Shown here in pieces: positions 62,003 to 64,000 of a stretch of DNA of 64,000 bases (its first letter is position 1; every line of letters begins with the position of its first letter). Source of the stretch: Spodoptera frugiperda. Lineage: Eukaryota > Arthropoda > Insecta > Lepidoptera > Noctuidae. The stretch covers positions 20,513,571-20,577,570 of the forward strand of contig NC_064236.1 in assembly GCF_023101765.2 (NCBI RefSeq), in the 5' to 3' direction. A program made the translations under genes and the position numbers. The notes beneath the pieces are model-generated. The model was not told the DNA's origin. It ran no database searches and saw nothing but the letters and a program-made list of their open reading frames with translations.

Positions 62003-64000
62003 TTGATTGCGTGGATAACAGAGGGTCTCCTAAGATGTATGAGAAATCGAGACAATTTATATATCAAAGCAAAGAAGAATCCTGAAAATGAAATAATTCA
62101 ATGTACATACCGAAGGTACAGAAACTATTGTAATGACATTTTAAAGAAATGTAAAATTACATATGAAAAAGATTTAATTACAAAAGCCGGGAAAAATAAT
62201 AAAAGATTATGGGAAGCTATTAAAGAAATAACACACACTTCAAAAAATAAAGATAAACCGTGAAACCGTGGATAACAGAGGGTCTCCTAAGATGTATGAG
62301 AAATCGAGACAATTTATATATCAAAGCAAAGAAGAATCCTGAAAATGAAATAATTCAATGTACATACCGAAGGTACAGAAACTATTGTAATGACATTTTA
62401 AAGAAATGTAAAATTACATATGAAAAAGATTTAATTACAAAAGCCGGGAAAAATAATAAAAGATTATGGGAAGCTATTAAAGAAATAACACACACTTCAA
62501 AAAATAAAAATAAACCGATTCAATTAATTTGCCAAACCAACCCAACTGACTCTGTAAACAGTGTAAACTCCTTTTTTGCAAATATTGGGAAGTCATTAGC
62601 GGAAAAGAAGTCAGCTAACAATAATGTGAACTTGCAACAAACGTCAAGTATTGATGATCCGTGCGATAAATCACTAGTTTTATTACCGACTGATGAAGAT
62701 GAAATCAAAACACAGATAATTAACCTAAAATATGACTGCGCAGTAGGAATAGACAAAATCTCGGGAAATTTTGTTAAACAATTTAGTGAAATTATCATCC
62801 CGCCACTTACCTATATATGCAACCTGGCTTTTACAACAGGCAAATTTCCATCAGCTTTTAAAAAATCACAAATAGTTCCAATATTCAAGAATGGGGATCG
62901 GAGCTGTGTGAACAACTACAGACCAATTTCTATCCTACCGACTTTATCCAAAATACTAGAAAGACTAATGAACAGTAGACTAATAAAATTCTTGGAAAAA
63001 AACCAGCTTCTATCTTCTTCACAGTTTGGTTTCCGCGCAAATAGGTCGACTTCTGACGCAGTCCATCAACTTACAGACTTTATCATTACTAAACTGGACG
63101 ATAAAAAACGGGTACTGACTATTTTTCTCGACTTAGCCAAGGCCTTCGACACGGTTTCAATCCCCATCTTGATAGCAAAACTAGAGTCAATGGGAGTTAG
63201 GGGGTTACCTTTGGAACTATTTGCGGACTACCTAAATGGACGATCACAGGTTGTGAAAGTTGAAGGTTGGATCAGTGATGAGCTTCCTATAGAATATGGC
63301 GTGCCACAAGGCAGCATACTAGGGCCCACACTGTTTTTAGTTTATATTAATAGTTTATGTAATATGCGTCTTATCAACGGCAAAATAATCACTTTCGCAG
63401 ATGACACGGCATTGCTTTTCTGCGGGGACTCATGGGATGAAGTGTTTAGGCATGCTCAAAATGGCTTTGATCTGGTTTACAATTGGCTCAATAATAATAT
63501 TCTGACACTAAATATCGAAAAAATAAAATACATGACGTTCACACTCAACAAACAGGACCCCCCGGCATAGCGTATTATCTCACATAATTGTAACCATAAT
63601 TCTGACAACATTTCGTGTACCTGCCCCCAATTACTAAGAACAACCACTATAAAATATTTAGGAGTTATAATTGATGAAGAATTAAAATTTAATAACCACA
63701 TCGATGCACTAACGACTAGGATTCGGAAACTCATATACATTTTCAAATCCCTTCGCCACATTGCCGAAACTTCTGTAATAAAGATGGTATATCTAGCCCT
63801 GTGTCAATCTCTTATAACTTATTGCATCACTGCATGGGGTGGAGCCACAAAAACAACAATAATAAAATTAGAGAGAGCACAGAGAGCCATTTTAAAAGTA
63901 AGCAGTTTCCTACCAATACGATATCCTACCTCTGATTTATACCAACACTGTGGTGTGCTAACAGTTCGGCAATTATTCTTTTTAAATATAATGTTAAAAA
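62003..64000 (+). mobile_element. LINE (Jockey/CR1-type) reverse transcriptase, runs off the window
   Basis: It contains a linker, then the RT with NYRPISILPTLSKILERLMN, SQFGFRANRSTSDAVHQL, FLDLAKAFDTV, YGVPQGSILGPTLFLVYINS, the catalytic FADD and NWLNNNILTLNIEK. After an in-frame TAG at 63,568-63,570 the same frame continues with KYLGVIIDEELKFNNHID, ALCQSLITYCITAWGGA and LERAQRAILKVS, as usual for this group. A 250-bp segment before the RT is present twice in tandem (62,011-62,260 and 62,268-62,517), with a stop at 62,261-62,263 between the copies. No endonuclease domain is visible. Apart from the duplication and the single stop the RT is intact, so decay is recent. Confidence 0.88.
62011..62517 (+). 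repeat. 250-bp direct tandem duplication within the LINE
   Basis: Two copies with period 257 (250 bp plus the linker tgaaacc). I see one difference (agataaaccg against aaataaaccg). The duplicated segment encodes WITEGLLRCMRNRDN through HTSKNK, just upstream of the RT fingers. Confidence 0.93.

Noticed and set aside
1..64000. tRNA, rRNA, CRISPR, riboswitch or bacterial operon features
   Set aside because: None was seen, and the split genes and repeats show that this is animal nuclear DNA.

Overview
The window looks like nuclear DNA of an insect, most likely a moth or butterfly (Lepidoptera). It is AT-rich, its genes are split into many short exons with GT/AG borders, and it is crowded with transposable-element remnants. 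Several remnants have the look of common lepidopteran repeats: Helitron ends with a short GC hairpin followed by CTAG, R1-like and other non-LTR LINE pieces, and PIF/Harbinger-like MITEs. There is no operon structure, rRNA, tRNA or CRISPR array that I can see. The order is an inference from repeat style and gene structure, not from a database match.

Region by region. (1) 1-10,980: a plus-strand SMYD4 gene (MYND + SET lysine methyltransferase family), nine exons ending at 10,895, with its 5' exons off the left edge. Its introns carry an R1-like LINE with a clean target-site duplication, a 751-bp Helitron and an antisense LINE. One base appears to be missing from a G-run in the SET domain. (2) 11,134-33,090: an exact head-to-tail tandem duplication of an 11-kb unit (11,017 and 10,940 bp). 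Each unit holds a minus-strand, 22-exon coiled-coil gene that I assign to ODF2/cenexin. Copy 1 (left) is open throughout the exons found. Copy 2 (right) has a 1-nt loss in a 33-nt exon that causes an early stop. The gene converges on SMYD4. Its start exon was not found, and it is uncertain whether it lies inside the duplicated unit. (3) 33,091-49,200: mostly repeat-derived sequence, including a TAA-flanked MITE, a deleted R1-like tail, and two Helitrons lying end to end at 43,527-46,740, the first with helicase-gene fragments. (4) 49,238-49,394: a TATA box and a tiny signal-peptide first exon of an unidentified secreted-protein gene. The rest to 57,200 shows no gene I can identify. (5) 57,222-61,346: a dense cluster of foldback elements nested in larger inverted repeats. 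(6) 62,003-64,000: a plus-strand LINE reverse transcriptase with a fresh 250-bp internal tandem duplication, running off the window.

The gene content is ordinary (one methyltransferase, one centriole or sperm-tail type coiled-coil protein, one secreted protein start). What stands out is the near-identical tandem duplication with an asymmetric frameshift, two single-base losses in G-runs that may mark assembly error, possible LINE exonisation inside SMYD4, and the foldback cluster. I did not find a convincing new molecular system.
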